Shown here: positions 23,903 to 36,803 of the stretch, piece after piece | How the letters are laid out: each line of letters opens with the position of its first letter | How positions within the stretch are numbered: position 1 is the stretch's first letter | Origin: Straminergon stramineum | Lineage: Eukaryota; Streptophyta; Bryopsida; Hypnales; Calliergonaceae | Direction of reading: 5' to 3' | Length of the DNA: 64,000 nt | NCBI GenBank assembly: GCA_963920665.1 | Contig: OY987270.1 | Coordinates: 18,874,019-18,938,018, forward strand | Made by a program: the position numbers and the translations under genes | The notes under the pieces: generated by a model | What the model was told of the DNA's origin: nothing | What the model saw: only the letters and a program-made list of their open reading frames with translations | Database searches by the model: none

Positions 23903-24914
23903 TTTATTTTATCATTCTATTACTAGAAATTGTTGAAGTACTTTTTTTGAAAGTACACTATTTGAATACAATATCCTATAAAATTAAGAAATAACTAATA
24001 TATGTTGAGTTTAACTCAATGATGTACACAAGCTATAATCAAAAGATGTACACAAAAAATGGGATGAAAATCAATGAGTTTGAACATGAAAAAGAACCAT
24101 ATGATCATTTGTAAGCTAATTTGCAAATTTCAAATGTAGTATCAATGTTCTAATCCCTAGATTCCTTAAATCTTTAGGATGAGCTTGAAGCATGACCCAA
24201 ACCAATTGCGTCTCTTCCATGCATTGCAAAAAACTCAATTTATTTCCATTACTTGGCAGAAATTCACATCATTGGTACTTTTCCAAGTCAATATCAGAAA
24301 AGAAAATCTATTCTAAGGTAGGCGGCGACCCATTTCCAACCACTTAAGGAATTCAGCATAGCTGCAAGATGGGATTGGTGAAGGAAAAAATTTCCACATA
24401 CAATGAAATAGATTTTAGAAGGATTTGAAAAAAATCTACATTTTTTTTGTCAAAAATGAAATTTCTATGAATTTTTTTCCTGAAGATTCTGTGAAACCTA
24501 TTATTGTTATATATTTTATTCTATTTCCAATCATAGGCTTGTTACTTGATTGATGAGAGTGATAATTGTGGCATTCTATGTACATGCTGTGATCATTTTT
24601 GGCTTTCAATGTACACATCTTGAACATTTATGTTGCTCCAACTAATACGTGTCAGTTGTGAGCAAAAATGTAAACCACTACTGATTGGAAAAACATCAAC
24701 CTATACTCTAAAAATGGGGAGGAGTCAAGAATGGGTGGGCTATCTTACTAAGTTCACAATTTTTGGCACACTGAATGTTGCCCAACATAACAAAAGTGAC
24801 AGTCAGAATTACTGACAATGCAATTATCCGTGCATGGAAACCTCTGATCAGAGTTAGCACTGCAATGGAATGACCTGCAGCTCAATTATTTGGTCTGGCG
24901 GGTTTTTTACTTCA
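23903..24914. other. Anonymous AT-rich DNA with a dispersed repeat
   Basis: About 24,300-24,600 resembles 53,390-53,590 (CTGAAGATTCTGT, CCACTTAAG and TTTCC phrases in the same order). No gene was recognised. Confidence 0.5.
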
Positions 24915-25190
24915 TCCTTGTTTGTTTGTTTTTAACACAATTGAAATGGGATTTCATTGCAAAGGGCAGAATGCAAGACCAGACAGCCAGACACAAGTGT
25001 CCTGGTGGGAGGGATCACTGAGAGACAGGAAGGCAAAAGAAGACACCAAAGGTAGACCGGAGTAAGGGCCTCCTTACATGTCTTGGTGGTTGGGGAAGCC
25101 TCACATGGGGTGCTACAGGTGCAAATAGCATTTGTACCTTCATATGGACCTAGTGGGTGGGGAGTGATATAGTAGGAAATCCACAAGTAT
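24915..25190 (-). mobile_element. Retroposon 3' tail (LINE-like)
   Basis: On the minus strand this ends CTTTGCAATGAAATCCC... then a T/A-rich tail. The same tail family (CAATGGAAAT or CAATGAAATTC close to poly-A) recurs at 51,757, 53,183, 53,735, 53,980 and 55,862. It includes a GC-richer body with CCAGGACACTTGTGTCTGG-like sequence. No reverse transcriptase is visible, so it would be a 5'-truncated copy. Confidence 0.5.
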
Positions 25191-25303
25191 TAGATTCCTT
25201 CAGGATTGACTAGTCTCCACTAAGGTAGACAAGCCTATTACCATCCTGATTTGCTATCTGGCTATGTTGGGGCCAATTGCAAGAAGGGAAACTATTTTTC
25301 ATA

Positions 25304-25319
25304 GGGGGGGGGGGGGGGG
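25304..25319 (+). repeat. Poly-G tract, 16 bases
   Basis: Uninterrupted run of G in an otherwise AT-rich region. It could form a quadruplex. The exact length is prone to sequencing error. Confidence 0.9.
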
Positions 25320-26604
25320 TGCTTGTTATATGAGTCAAACCCAAGTGGAATTATAATTTTTTTGATCAAAATTGTAATTTTTATGAATTTTTGAAGTGGT
25401 TTGCCTTGAAATGACAAAATTGTCTATAGACTAGAGTCATAAATGTCCTAGAACAACCTAAAACCTTCATTTCAAGTATCTATTAGCATTTGGAAAGTGA
25501 TGAATAAAGGAGTGACACGATACCCTTAATGACATTACTTCTTTGATTTTGTCAGTTTGTAGAGCAAATTTGACTAATTCCTGAACAGATTTAGATGCTT
25601 AAACGAATGGTATTGGGACCAAATGTAGGGTGATGGAATTAGGATGGAGACGGAATTGGGCAGGTCTACCTTAATGGGTTTGTCCATTGATAATAGTGAA
25701 CCTTCAACTCCTCTTGTCCCATATACCCACCCCGGCAAGACAATTAGTGGAGCCTATTTTATTTGTAGTTTCGATTGTAGTGGCCAGGCTGTCCATTGGG
25801 CTCAAATGTAAGCTTGCCCTACTAGAGAGGCAGACATGATTCAATACCTGTTGTAGAATTCTTCTAGAAGGGAAAAGGGACTATACTTAGGGAAGCTTTA
25901 CACCTAGAGACTGGGTCAATTCCCCTTCAAGTTCATTGTATATAAGATTGTTCTCAACTACTCATCAGAATAAGATTCCAAATGAGGTCAATTCACTAAC
26001 ATGTATAGACCTTGAGGTCAAAAAGCTGAGCCAATCAATAAAACCTAAATTTTTTTGAACTCTCTCTCTTTCTCACTCTTTTACGGTTGCTGCACAATTG
26101 GAGGCCAAGCCAATTCCCCTTGAGGCCTATTACATAGAATCCAACAAATCTAATTTGGTAAAATAATAATATTTTATTAAAAAATATCGAAATCAAGCAT
26201 TGGCCTCAAAGTCAAAAATTGGCCTCTCATTCTTGGTACACCCAATTCATTGAGTTTGGGCCTTGTCAAATCATGTCTTTTTTGAATGAAAAATTCATTT
26301 CACCAAATTTGCTCAATCTCTATGAGTAAAGGGGTTCAAACCAATTTCAACCTTTTGTCCAATCACAAGTGAGGATTTGGGACTGCCTCTAGGTGTAAAC
26401 TAGCCCTTATTCTTTACTATGAAAGTCTCGATAATTGGACCAAAAGAAAATGTCCTTCTTTTTCTTGGCTAGCTGAAGTCAAACCAAATTTTTTTGGCTA
26501 CAAATCAATAAATGGCATTAGTAAAAAATTAACAAGCAAAACAAATCCATATAAAATAATGTACAAGAAATTGATATGAGGTTCGATTTGGGCATTTCAA
26601 TCCC
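25320..26604. other. Possible LTR-like or gene-end sequence, unassigned
   Basis: Contains TGTATATAAGATTG (about 25,937), AATAAAACC (about 26,038) and a CT-rich run, an order seen in LTRs and promoters. I could not find paired TG...CA ends with a target duplication, nor a primer-binding site, so no element is called. No gene recognised. Confidence 0.3.
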
Positions 26605-26608
26605 TTAA

Positions 26609-28356
26609 GCCCTACTGTCCCAAGGCCTTTTTCTATCAAGAAACACTCAAAATTGCCATTTCTATTGCAAGATGACTTTATTTAACCCCAAAATGACCTT
26701 GGGATTTCCTGAATGCCAAAGCCGTGTCAAAGAGGCAAATATAATTCGAATTTTTGAATTAACGAAGTGACAATTGTTGAAGATGTAACCGTATCGATTG
26801 CACCCTAAGTCTTGAAGGATCATGCAGAATTTTTTTGCCACCCTGAATGATTCACCAAAGTTCACCAAATTCACCTAATTTCTATAATACATAGTTGCGG
26901 ATGCACGAATTTTGTTGAAGGTTGGGAAACTTCAAAGGATGCTGTAGGTTGAATATATAATGGATTGAGATGACATTTTTTTTGTATAGAAGGGGATCAG
27001 ATGTAGAGCCAGTGGAACAAAAAAAACCCAGCAATGCAGATAAGATAATTTGCTCACAATGATGCCGAAGTTCAGGGTGTTCGACATTGCCAATGCTAGG
27101 GTGCAAATTTTGGTTATTTATTAAAAAAAATGGGAAATGAAAGGAGTTAATCGGAACGGTGAATACATTATGGCTGACAATAGTGGATTGTTGAACCAAA
27201 TTTCCTTCAAATCGGATGGTTAGTTTGCCTGTAGGGTCATTTTGCGAGGCACAGTGAGGGCGACCCAATGAAGGGAAGGGTGGTCACGGCGGGAAGCAAG
27301 TGTGGCATAGAAAAAACCCATTGGTTACATGAACTGTCACACAAATCTGCAGGAAGTGGCGAAAGATGGCACAACCAACAAGGGCTTTTTCTGAGTCGCA
27401 AGCCAATGACCCAGGACCCTCCATCTGTGTTGGCAGTGATTCTCTTGTCTCATAATGGAACCCTGTCTTGGCAATTTGGCCTTAGAAAATCCAAGACAAG
27501 TCAGCTATGGGATGTACAAGTATATTCTTGTTCAACACTTGAAGCCTCACAATTATGTAGATAAAAGTTTTTGCTAATTTGCCACTCATTTTTCATTATT
27601 CAACTAAGAAGATTGCTCAGGGACAGATTATGTCCTCAAGGTCATTTTGGGGTTAAAGTGAAGAAAACAAGTTTTCTTGCACCTTCCATAACTAGATTTT
27701 TTGGCTTTGAATCCTCTTAACTTAAAAATTTTAGCACTACTAAGTTTGAAGTTAAAATTTTCTTATATTGAAGTTTGAGTTGAGAGTCGGGGAATTTGTT
27801 TTTTTTAAAAAGCAATTGGTTTTCATTCTTTAAAATTTGGCAAGTAGAAGTAGGTTTGGGATTGAACAAAAAAATAAATCATTGATAACTCTAAGATGGA
27901 ATTGAAAGACAATAATCCCAACAATAAGATTTCTTCTAGCAAGTGAGCTTAACTTTGTCAAACAATTTTTTGAAAAATGGTGAAAATTGCCTTCAAAAAC
28001 AAACCTTGTATGTTATTTTCTCAAGAAGTTTCAATGATTGCCTACAAAACAAGATGCTCTGTAACTTTCTCATCACCATCCAAATGAAATGAACTAAAGC
28101 TTTCCATGTAAGCAAAATAATAGTCTATGAGCTTCTTTATTTTCAATTTTTTCCCTACTTTGCCAAATTGCTTTGGGGGCTTATTGTAGCATAGCCTTTG
28201 TTCCCAGGTACCAATTGAAATAAAAATTCTATTTTAAAAAGCCAATGGGTTTTTCTATCTTCTATGAAAGTTTCAAAAAATCATGTCAAAAACTAAAGTC
28301 ACGAGCTTCCTAAAAATTCCATGTGTCCCTTGAGGGGATTGTTGGGACTTTAGGGG
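26609..28356. mobile_element. TTAA-type element, family 1, split by a nested element
   Basis: TTAA (26,605-26,608) then GCCCTACTGTCCCAAGG at the left; GGGACTTTAGGGG then TTAA (28,357-28,360) at the right. Removing the nested element and one TTAA leaves 777 bp, close to the 771 bp of the family 1 element at 2,516-3,286. The interior shares TGCCATTTCTATTGCAA and AAGTGAAGAAAACAA with 61,110-62,310. Confidence 0.78.
26686..27652. mobile_element. Nested TTAA-flanked element, family 6
   Basis: A 967-bp element with ends CCCCAAAATGACCTTG and CAAGGTCATTTTGGGG, a perfect 16-bp inverted repeat, with TTAA on both sides. It sits inside the family 1 element. Two back-to-back open frames exist inside (26,882-27,268 minus, 128 aa; 27,268-27,564 plus, 98 aa). 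Neither shows a recognisable domain or transposase motif. They are reported here only as unexplained frames within a somewhat GC-richer core. Confidence 0.88.
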
Positions 28357-28360
28357 TTAA

Positions 28361-30168
28361 AGTTTGATTGATGACTAGAAGAAAAGAATTGTGCAATATC
28401 TTTCAATGGAATTGAAAACCTACACGCAACACAATTACAAATAAAATACAACATATACAATCTATGGCTACACAAAATACAAAAGAAATCATTCCTTACT
28501 TTTTGACAAGCTTCAGAGACCCCCTTGAAAATCTCTTTCCCATTTTAGTATTCCATGTGGATGCTAGTAGACCATTCCAACCTCATTTCAAACATGTATC
28601 CATAGAAACCACCTACAGAGATGAATTGACAATCTTTCACTTTTCTAAATTCTCCAATTCAACAATCAATACCAACATCTTACATCCCCGACTAATGGAG
28701 GACCTAACCATAAGGCTCAAAGCCTTAAGATGACAACAATAGCCAACAACCTTCATCCTCATAGATCACAAAGATATAAACTTCCATTATAGCATGTTGT
28801 TGGAGTGTCAAGACTTACTCTAAAAATACTACCATATGCAATGTAACCTTTGATGCAACTTGGAGTCAAATTTGCTATGATAAACTAGCACATGGGAACC
28901 CTAAGCAAATATTTGAATAGTTCATCTATATCTCTTCAAACTAATACATTGTTTGCCAAAATTGAGTCTTTGTGGAGGATTGGGATTTTGACAAGAAGTG
29001 ATTATGCTTTTAACTTTAGGGCCCAAATTATGTGGCAACTCAAGCCAAACTCCATGATGAATGTCATCATGCAATTCATTGTGGAACAAAAGGCCTTCAA
29101 ACAATGTAAGTTTTGTGACAATCTCGTAACATGTTATAGCAAAGTTAAAAATATTTGCCTTCTCATTAAACTCTAAGTTGGGACTAGAAGTTGCATTCTT
29201 AAATTGTAGAATTCATTTGTTGGACACTTTTAGTTTGGAGTGTCCTTTATTTATTAGGTTGCCACATATTTATTCATTTGATTTAGAGACATTTCGCACT
29301 ACGTCCTAAGTCCCAACTTTCTTAGGCCAAATTCAAGGCCAAATTCCAACTTTCTTATGTTGTAGAAAGTGAATAATCAAATATATGTATGTATATGTGT
29401 GAGTTGATACTTATAGTATGAATGCCTAAGTCCCAACTTTTTACTTGTATACTATTAATTTGCAATTAAGTGCCCCCAAAATGGGTCTAAAAGTCAAAAA
29501 CTCATTTTGGGGCCCTTTTGGCATCAAATTTGCATGGCATAGATGTGGAAAAAATTTCAGCCTTTTATGTGTCTTAAATAGTGTTTTTATTTATTTCGGT
29601 GAGACCCAATTTGGTTTCCAAGTCCCACTTCATTGGCACCAAACTTCTAAAAGGTGTTATCATGGAGGCATTTGGAAATGATGTGGGATTTGGAATGTAG
29701 TGTGAAGTTACACAAGTCTTGTATATATGTATATGTAGGTGTAGTTTATGTAAATTTCTTTTGCTAAGTGAAGGCGGTAGAAAGGGTATGTTGGGATTGA
29801 ATTAGGGTAGCTCCTGCATCTATTTGCAAAAGGTTCATTCATTATTCCACAAATTAAAGGGATACTTTTAAATTACTATTGTAAATGTGTAGGATGTCCA
29901 ACAACCACATTAGAATCCAAATGGACAAGAATAGTCTTCCCCTAGGGACAACAATGGAAAGCTATATGCTTTTGCCTTGACCACCTATAAATTAATATAT
30001 CATTTTTTTTATTGATAAAGGAGTTGATCAAAATACATGTGAAAAAATATTTAATTTGCTACTCTAAATTGGGAAAACAATTGTGAACTTGATCCATCTA
30101 AATATAGCCTATGATTGAAAAAGGATGACAATAGGTATCCTACCTTACCGATAACTAACAAGGAAAGA
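28361..30168. other. Anonymous AT-rich DNA
   Basis: No recognisable gene. Three occurrences of a TAAGTCCCAACTTT-like phrase, one inverted (about 29,173, 29,308 and 29,427), hint at an old inverted-repeat element. The 89- and 94-aa open frames here have no identifiable features. Confidence 0.45.
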
Positions 30169-30172
30169 TTAA

Positions 30173-30390
30173 CCTTATAAAGATGAATTGGTCAATGTGA
30201 ATTCATCCTTTTTGGTATTGTGAGAATCATTTGCTTAAAAAATTCAAAACCATTCATTGGAGGTTAAACTATTGCGTAAGACCTTCCCTTTTTGCACAAA
30301 ATTTCAAGAGTGAACATCGGTACACTTCTATTTTAAATGAAAGGATTCTTTGTCATCCATCAAACACTTTTTGGCCTTTGCATCTATACA
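30173..30390. mobile_element. Degenerate TTAA-type element, family 7
   Basis: TTAA (30,169-30,172) is followed by CCTTATAAAGATG and a body similar to 30,555-30,777 (TTTTTGCACA, GATTCTTTGTCATCCATC). The right end is too decayed to place exactly. Confidence 0.4.
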
Positions 30391-30554
30391 AGAATAAAAC
30401 TTAAAAGACCAGCCATCCCAAATTAGGCCCCATACTTTTTTTAGCACTTTTGAGTGGGTCTTGCCTGGGGAAATGTCACTTGTTCCACTTTGTTTTTTTC
30501 CATCCTATAACAAGTTGAATATTGTTTTTCACTACAAGTTTAGATGATATTTAA

Positions 30555-30777
30555 GCCATAAAGGATGGACTAGTGGCCGTGGAAATCATCCCTTTCATAA
30601 CCATGTGACATCATCTACTTTAAAAGAACCAAAAATACCTCATTGGAGGTCAAACTATTGTGCAAGACCTCTCCTTTTTGCACATAATTCCAAGGGTGAA
30701 CAATTGCACTTTTGTCCTATATAGGAAGATTCTTTGTCATCCATCGGACAAAAAACGTCCTCCACGTCGTTTGAGGG
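30555..30777. mobile_element. TTAA-flanked element, family 7
   Basis: A 223-bp element between TTAA at 30,551-30,554 and 30,778-30,781. Ends are GCCATAAAGGATGGAC and GTCGTTTGAGGG. A close relative lies at 52,774-53,026, sharing GTGACATCATCTAC and GATTCTTTGTC. Non-coding. Confidence 0.7.
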
Positions 30778-30819
30778 TTAACCATTTGTGTAGGAATCTT
30801 ATGTTATGACCAATCAATT

Positions 30820-31560
30820 GGTCAGCATGAAATCTCTGTCCTTTAGTTTGCATTCTACTGCTTCTGTGGTGTGGCTTATGCTGGTCAAGCACTTGGCCGG
30901 GTATCTCTCACAGAAGTAAATTAGGCATCTGTCAAACCTCAAATCCTTTTGTGGCCTTTTATTGTGGTGTGCTCGATTCAATGGCTGTTGGTTTTCAGAA
31001 TTTTCAAAGAGTAAGCTTACACAAGTGCAATAGCTTTGGATATTGAAGCAGATCGCTGGGGTTCTGGAAGTAGGTTAGCCGCTGATCAATTTGATGACGG
31101 TGAAGCTCAGGCTTGGAATTGAAGGATGGAGACTAGCCAACGGTCAATCATTTCTGAATTTGGACAGGAAAATGTTTCAGGAATGGGTTTCATTTGCCTC
31201 TCAGTTATTCGATGCTGTGATGAACAAGAATGGTGCTTGCCCCTTGGAATTGTGTAATTGCAAGATCTGTATCAAAAATCTCAAATTTTGACTATCAAGA
31301 TGATTCTTATGTAGCTTCACAAGTATTGATAATGGTTGCCAGATGCTACTTCGGAGATTTACTGAGTACTAATATGCAGGCTTTGTTCAAGAGCGATTTG
31401 GACATAGTAAGAAGTACAATGAGAGAGGAGATGTTTGGGAGAAAGAAGATGTCCAAACTCTGGAGTGTGATGAATGCCTTCATTCTTCTATGAACCAAAA
31501 ATTGACCAAAGGTGATTGAAGCTCCTCCAAAGAGTGTTATTTAATGAAAGTCAGATGAGG
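30820..31560 (+). pseudogene. Possible decayed gene fragment, unidentified
   Basis: This stretch is less AT-rich than its surroundings. It has two overlapping plus-strand frames, 31,091-31,291 (66 aa) and 31,230-31,493 (87 aa, ending in a basic MREEMFGRKKMSKLWSV segment). The frames are in different phases, as if one coding sequence were broken by a frameshift. I recognise no domain. It could equally be retroelement or captured sequence. No conserved copy exists elsewhere in the window. Confidence 0.2.
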
Positions 31561-33743
31561 AAAACAGGGCAGAAAATAGGGTTGAAGGGTGCACTTAAGG
31601 TAGGGACATCTAAAAGTGCCATTGGTAGATTGATCATTTTTTTGTATACTATAGTTGGCAAATGATAGGAGCTTTCAATGCACCAAAGAATGCATGATTT
31701 CTGTACCAAATGCAAAGTCATGAAGGATCAAAGTTTTTGGAGATATCCCCATTATGAGCATTGATTAAGTGGGGCTTTAGGCACTTGATGCATTTGGGTG
31801 TTCCTACCTTACTACATCTCTAGATAGCCTTTCTTCAAATCCATGAATGTCCTTGCAAAACTTTTGACATGAAAACATTCAATATGCAACATGTGATAAA
31901 ATTATGGAAATTTTTGTTAAAATGGCAATATTCCATATGCCATTTTTAGACCACACGGTCTAAATTATAAAATTGTAGTGTTTTTTTCCACCCTAACTAG
32001 TGAAAACAAGTAACATCTAGGAATGGTATTGATTTCAGACATCTAGAACTTATATAGATTTCAGACCACACAGTCTAAACTGTAAAAGTGCCAAAGTTGT
32101 GGAGTAACTACCATTTTCACAAAATTCTTGATAATTATTTTTTGCCAAGAAGTGTCCCATTCGAAATGCGAGCAAATTACTTCCTATAATCTCTTCCTAA
32201 TGCATGAAATATGTATAATCGGTGATTATGGTTTTTTCATTCATCAATCACATATTTCATCCAATTTTGGACGTGCATTTACATCATGCAATCTCCTCGC
32301 CATTGAGAATTTTGAAAAAGATAAGCATTCCTTGTCCAATGTCACCCTCCTTGTCAATGTTTTTTTACAAAATTCCCTCCACCTTAGTCATTGCCCTATA
32401 CATAATATCTAAGGTATACCAACCCATCATAGGCAAATTGCCTAATGCAAGTCACATAGAGAAACACCCATTAGAGTCTAACATCAACCCATGGCAAACT
32501 TTTTCCAATAAATGGAATTAAGACTACATTAGGTTGATTTGTGGCCATAATCAATGCCTTGGGAGATGGTCATGGACTTATTAGTGATTCTCTTAGGACA
32601 CTTTACACCTTTTTAATGTAAACTTTTCATTAATTTTTTTTTTGGTTCCTTCATGTCATGGCCATGTTAGGAAATGCTATAGCCATGTTAGAAAATGCTA
32701 TGAATGATTTAGGTGCTAAGATAAACATTATGGAAACACTTTCTGCTGATTTGGGGTAGTCTAGAGACACTTTGAGGCCAATTGGGCAGCACACTACAAA
32801 TATTTAGAACAAATTCATACTCTGTTCAAAGCATAAAATTTCAATTTTTCTCTCCATTTCTCGGGTTTGTCTTTATATGAAATGTTTTTTTTGTTATTGC
32901 AGTTATTGGAGATGTCTATGATATCAGCTCCAATCGCAAATCATTATTTTATTGCAATTATTGGAGAATTTGCAATTAATTGGAAACAAGGAACTGCAAT
33001 TGGTCAAGGGTAATCAATATGGAACTCTGACTTGTGACCGGAATACTGTGGTGGGCTGTTTCAATTCAGTACATATGTCAAAATTCTTGTCCACTTTTGA
33101 GACGAAGAAACCTCATAAATTAATTGTACTCAAACTAAAGGAAAAGACTTGAGAAGCACATTCATAATCTTCAGGACAACATCTACTATGAGAAGGAGGT
33201 CAAATTGCCAATTCTCTAGGTAGCATATTTGATTCCAAAACAAATAAGCACCAAGCATAATTCACTTCAGTTGCAAACTCTCAAAACTGAGTTGTTAGAG
33301 CATGGTGAAGGATAAGTGCTCAGGAGTGGGGATGTCTCTACTGTATGTTTTCTCTTGTACTATTCAAATTCCCTTCTTTACATTTGATTCGTTCATTGTC
33401 TTCTCCACTATTATTTCCTCTCTTATCATTCCATGATTTAATTGGTCTCTATTACATAGAGAGATCACAGTAGCTCTTATACCGTCATGGTTGCTCATCA
33501 AGATGCTTTCATTTCCTTTGGAGGTAGATTCATTCGCAGGTCATCTAATTCTACAAGCATATAATGATTTCATTTGGAATATGGTTCTAGGGTTCTATTT
33601 TGGACATTATTTATTTGGACATATGCCAAGAATGTGTAATCAAGAGTTGGTTTGACTAAAATGTGTAGGGAAGGAGGTTCATTAAAGACATTGCTACTTT
33701 TCAAGAGGTGAAACATGTTCTTGGAGGTTAGAAAACCTTTTAT
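31561..33743. other. Anonymous AT-rich DNA
   Basis: No gene or clear element. The phrase ATTTCAGACCACACAGTCTAAAC and a related one about 100 bp earlier form a small local repeat near 31,950-32,085. The two overlapping frames near 32,128-32,521 look incidental. Confidence 0.45.
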
Positions 33744-33933
33744 ATTGAATAGGGGTATTAAGGGGACCCATACTAATTAATCAACATTCCACACTATATA
33801 AATATCTACCTTTATTGTAGATCAGTACTTATGGAAGTATCCGGGGGATGTACATCATGTTTCAAACATCTCCACATTTCTACAATCAGTCCCTTTAATT
33901 TTTTGGTCCCCTTAATACCCCTACTTAGTGTAG
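33744..33933. mobile_element. Small inverted-repeat element (MITE), copy 1
   Basis: About 190 bp with ends TTGAATAGGGGTATTAAGG and its inverse (CTTAATACCCCTACTTAGTG). It is an inverted copy of the element at 35,382-35,575, differing at scattered sites. The left terminus has lost its first few bases. Confidence 0.8.
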
Positions 33934-35381
33934 AACACTTGAAGCCTTTGTGTTGAAATAACACTACTAGTAACCTTCCTATTCATGCAAAACATAAAGA
34001 AATAGGTTATTTGGGGGGCCTGTGAGGTGCAAGATAACCTTTTATGTCTCTTTGCAAAACTCAATTGTGAACACTTCTTTTTGTCTTTGGGTTGATGACT
34101 TTTGTTGTGTCTTGTAGGTGGGCCAACAAAAAAAAATTCTATTAGATGCTTGAAGTAATAGTTGAGTTTTTCAAGTAGAGCTAATAGGTTGTACAAAATC
34201 CCTTCATTTAATTTTGAAATTTGACAAGAGTGAAAATAATATGATATTGTGCACAATTATAAAAATACTTTAATGGGATGCAAAAGTTCCACTCCAAAAG
34301 CTATCAAAGTATGCTAGTTAGGGCCAATAAGAAACTTTTCCCCAAAATTCAAACAATTCACATGGTCAATGTTTTTGAAATGTGTTCCTACAAACATTTT
34401 TATAGTAGTCTAGTACTATTTTATAAAGAGGAATTAAAAGAAACACTCTTTGATGTTCATATTTTTCTCGATGCATTAGAAAGTAGTAGTTTTTGTAAAT
34501 CTTTGTATAGACTTTAGTCCTTTAGGATTAAATTAATGAATCTAGTCATTGGTTGAATGCATGGCAAGTGTGCTACATGTAATGATGTGTGAAAAATGTG
34601 TAGGTTTTACCAAAATATCATTTTTGAGCCCAAGTACAAAATTCTTGTATTATATAGAGGGCTCATTAGCATTAAAATGGCTTAGAGGATGACTATTATA
34701 AAAATTATATCAAATTAAAAAGACCCAAAATTTAGGTGAAGTCCAAATTCAATAAATAAAAAATGTATAAATTTTTGGGTTGCATATTTATTTAAAAGAA
34801 ACCTCACAATATATATGAAGAATTGAATTGCTTAAGCATAATTTTCAGAAATCCACACAAGAAGTTCCCTCTCACTAAAATTAAAATTCATTCGTAGTGA
34901 TTTATTTATAATGAAAATTTCCATTTTCATTAAAAATCCCTCAAAGTTGGGATAGCTTGTCCTCCAATACATGTATTGAAAAATTCACATAATTGGTTTT
35001 TTAATGTTCTTATTGTCCTCAAAAAAATTGAAAAATGTTCATTTCATATATAATTACATTTTTGGATTCCTTGTTAAAAGGCATGCAAGAATTTTCTACA
35101 TTAAAACAAATAAAATCCCTTGAGATTGGACCAAAATGCATTCTAAGTGATTATAATGACAGCCATATAACATGGGAGTTGCATAACCGGGGTTCAGATA
35201 AGGTCATATAATGAAGAGGTATGAGGGCTTTTTTACACTAGAGGTAACAAGCTTCTGTAAGTACCATGCATGGTCATATAAGTTCAACTGGATTGTTCCA
35301 AAGCATTGGGGACAGTGACATTCAAAGGTTTGAAGACATACAAAATTTTCAAGAATGTCACTTTTTACACTAGAACTGTTT
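33934..35381. other. AT-rich spacer between two MITE copies
   Basis: No recognisable gene. The minus-strand 111-aa frame at 33,921-34,256 overlaps the MITE end and shows no domain. Confidence 0.45.
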
Positions 35382-35575
35382 CTACACTAAATAGGGGTAT
35401 TAAGAGGACCAGAAAATTAAAGGGACTAATTGTAGAAACCTGGAGATGTTTGAAACATGATGTACATCCCCCAGACACTTCAATAACTATTGATGTACAG
35501 TACAGGTAGATATTAATATAGTGTGAAATGTTGATTAATTAGTATGGGTCCCCTTAATACCCCTATTCAGTGTAG
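35382..35575. mobile_element. Small inverted-repeat element (MITE), copy 2
   Basis: A 194-bp element with intact ends CTACACTAAATAGGGGTATT and the inverse of CTACACTGAATAGGGGTATT; the terminal repeat continues for about 29 bp. Non-coding. It is in opposite orientation to 33,744-33,933. Confidence 0.85.
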
Positions 35576-35845
35576 ATGGGGCTGCAAATATCTTACTAGA
35601 AATTTAGCCAAATACTAAACAGATGGATACTAAAATGAGTGAGGCCTACGTTTGCTGACATCCAATCAACACCAAAAGGATTGAGATTTCATAGTACAAA
35701 CGAATCCATTTGATTTATAATACTCCAAAGTACTCTGGAAAGTATAAATCAGAAATGCTCACATATTTTACCTCTGAAGTCACAAAGAGCAAGGTCCAAG
35801 CACTTTCTGTACTTTTTCACAAGTTTGAACTTTGATTGACAATAA

Positions 35846-36610
35846 GGTAGTCTGCTCTTAAACCGTGCATTTAAGGGCTGGTCGGCCTTTATGATGGTTC
35901 TTGGATGCATGAAATTATGTTGTCTTATTTTTCACTTGAAGAAAAATTGGTGTGGAATCTAACCCCAAGTGGTTTCCTATGTTTTGGAGCATTTTTGAAT
36001 TACTTACGAATTTCTAAAGAATTTTGCCATAGATATTTATTTCTTGATCATAGACCTTACAAAACCCACACATGAGTAGTATGAAAAAAGATATGGCTTC
36101 ACCAAAAACAAGCATTGTAGCATGTAGAAAGTAATAGATAGGGTTCCAAAATGCGACCTTTACTAAACTGAACTCTTGAAGGACCAAGGCCTATTTTTTT
36201 GACAAAAATCACTTGAAATTGTCCTTTCTGCTGCGTTCTTTTAAGAAAGAAAAAAAAATTAAAATTAAAAAAATCCAACTGTAGGATCTTGTACTATACT
36301 TCTATGAGATCATTTGGTAAAATTTTTATCAAGTTTGACTGTACAAATTGAAAAATATTAGCATTCAAAGTTGTGGGGGAAAAGTTTTTTTGAATATTGA
36401 TAAACATTTCAGAAATGGACCCACCTTGGCTCTTATTCCATCCACTAGCACAGTATAAAGGAACACTTGACAAATGTTAAACAACTCTGACATCATTGAC
36501 AAAGCATTCAATGCTTTACACATATCCATTTTACAACTTGTTAATGTCCATTTCAAACCTTGGCTAGGGAGAGTCTTTAGAAGACGGATGGAATTAGAGC
36601 AAACTATCGC
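35846..36610. mobile_element. Inverted-repeat element with GGTAGTCTGCTCTTA ends, diverged copy
   Basis: Homologous in the same orientation to the cleaner copy at 49,928-50,518 in its left 325 bp and at its right end. The left end is GGTAGTCTGCTCTTAAACC and the right end is degenerate. A family 2-like TTAA element fragment (from about 36,173, CTCTTGAAGGACC) appears to interrupt it. Non-coding. Confidence 0.6.
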
Positions 36611-36803
36611 ATGCATTGTACATCACACTTATAACTGATGATGTCAATTGTACTTTTGAACTTCCCCATTCAATATGAACATCAAAATGTGAAATTCACT
36701 TAGATATGAGTTACTTTTGAGAATGTAGGGAATGAAGTTCTAACTTTGATTTGTTGAGCAGATGAGAGGCCCAAAACAAGCTCCTTGGGCCTGGAGGGGT
36801 TAA

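Noticed and set aside
25265..26152. Possible LTR from TGTTGGGG to CCAACA
   Set aside because: The flanking five bases do not match and no primer-binding site or paired LTR was found.
26882..27564. Divergent 128- and 98-aa frames as possible transposase or antitoxin-like genes
   Set aside because: No motif, no catalytic pattern and no second copy. Kept only as a remark inside the nested element.
31091..31493. Calling a specific gene family for the overlapping frames
   Set aside because: No domain could be recognised, so only an unidentified fragment is listed at low confidence.
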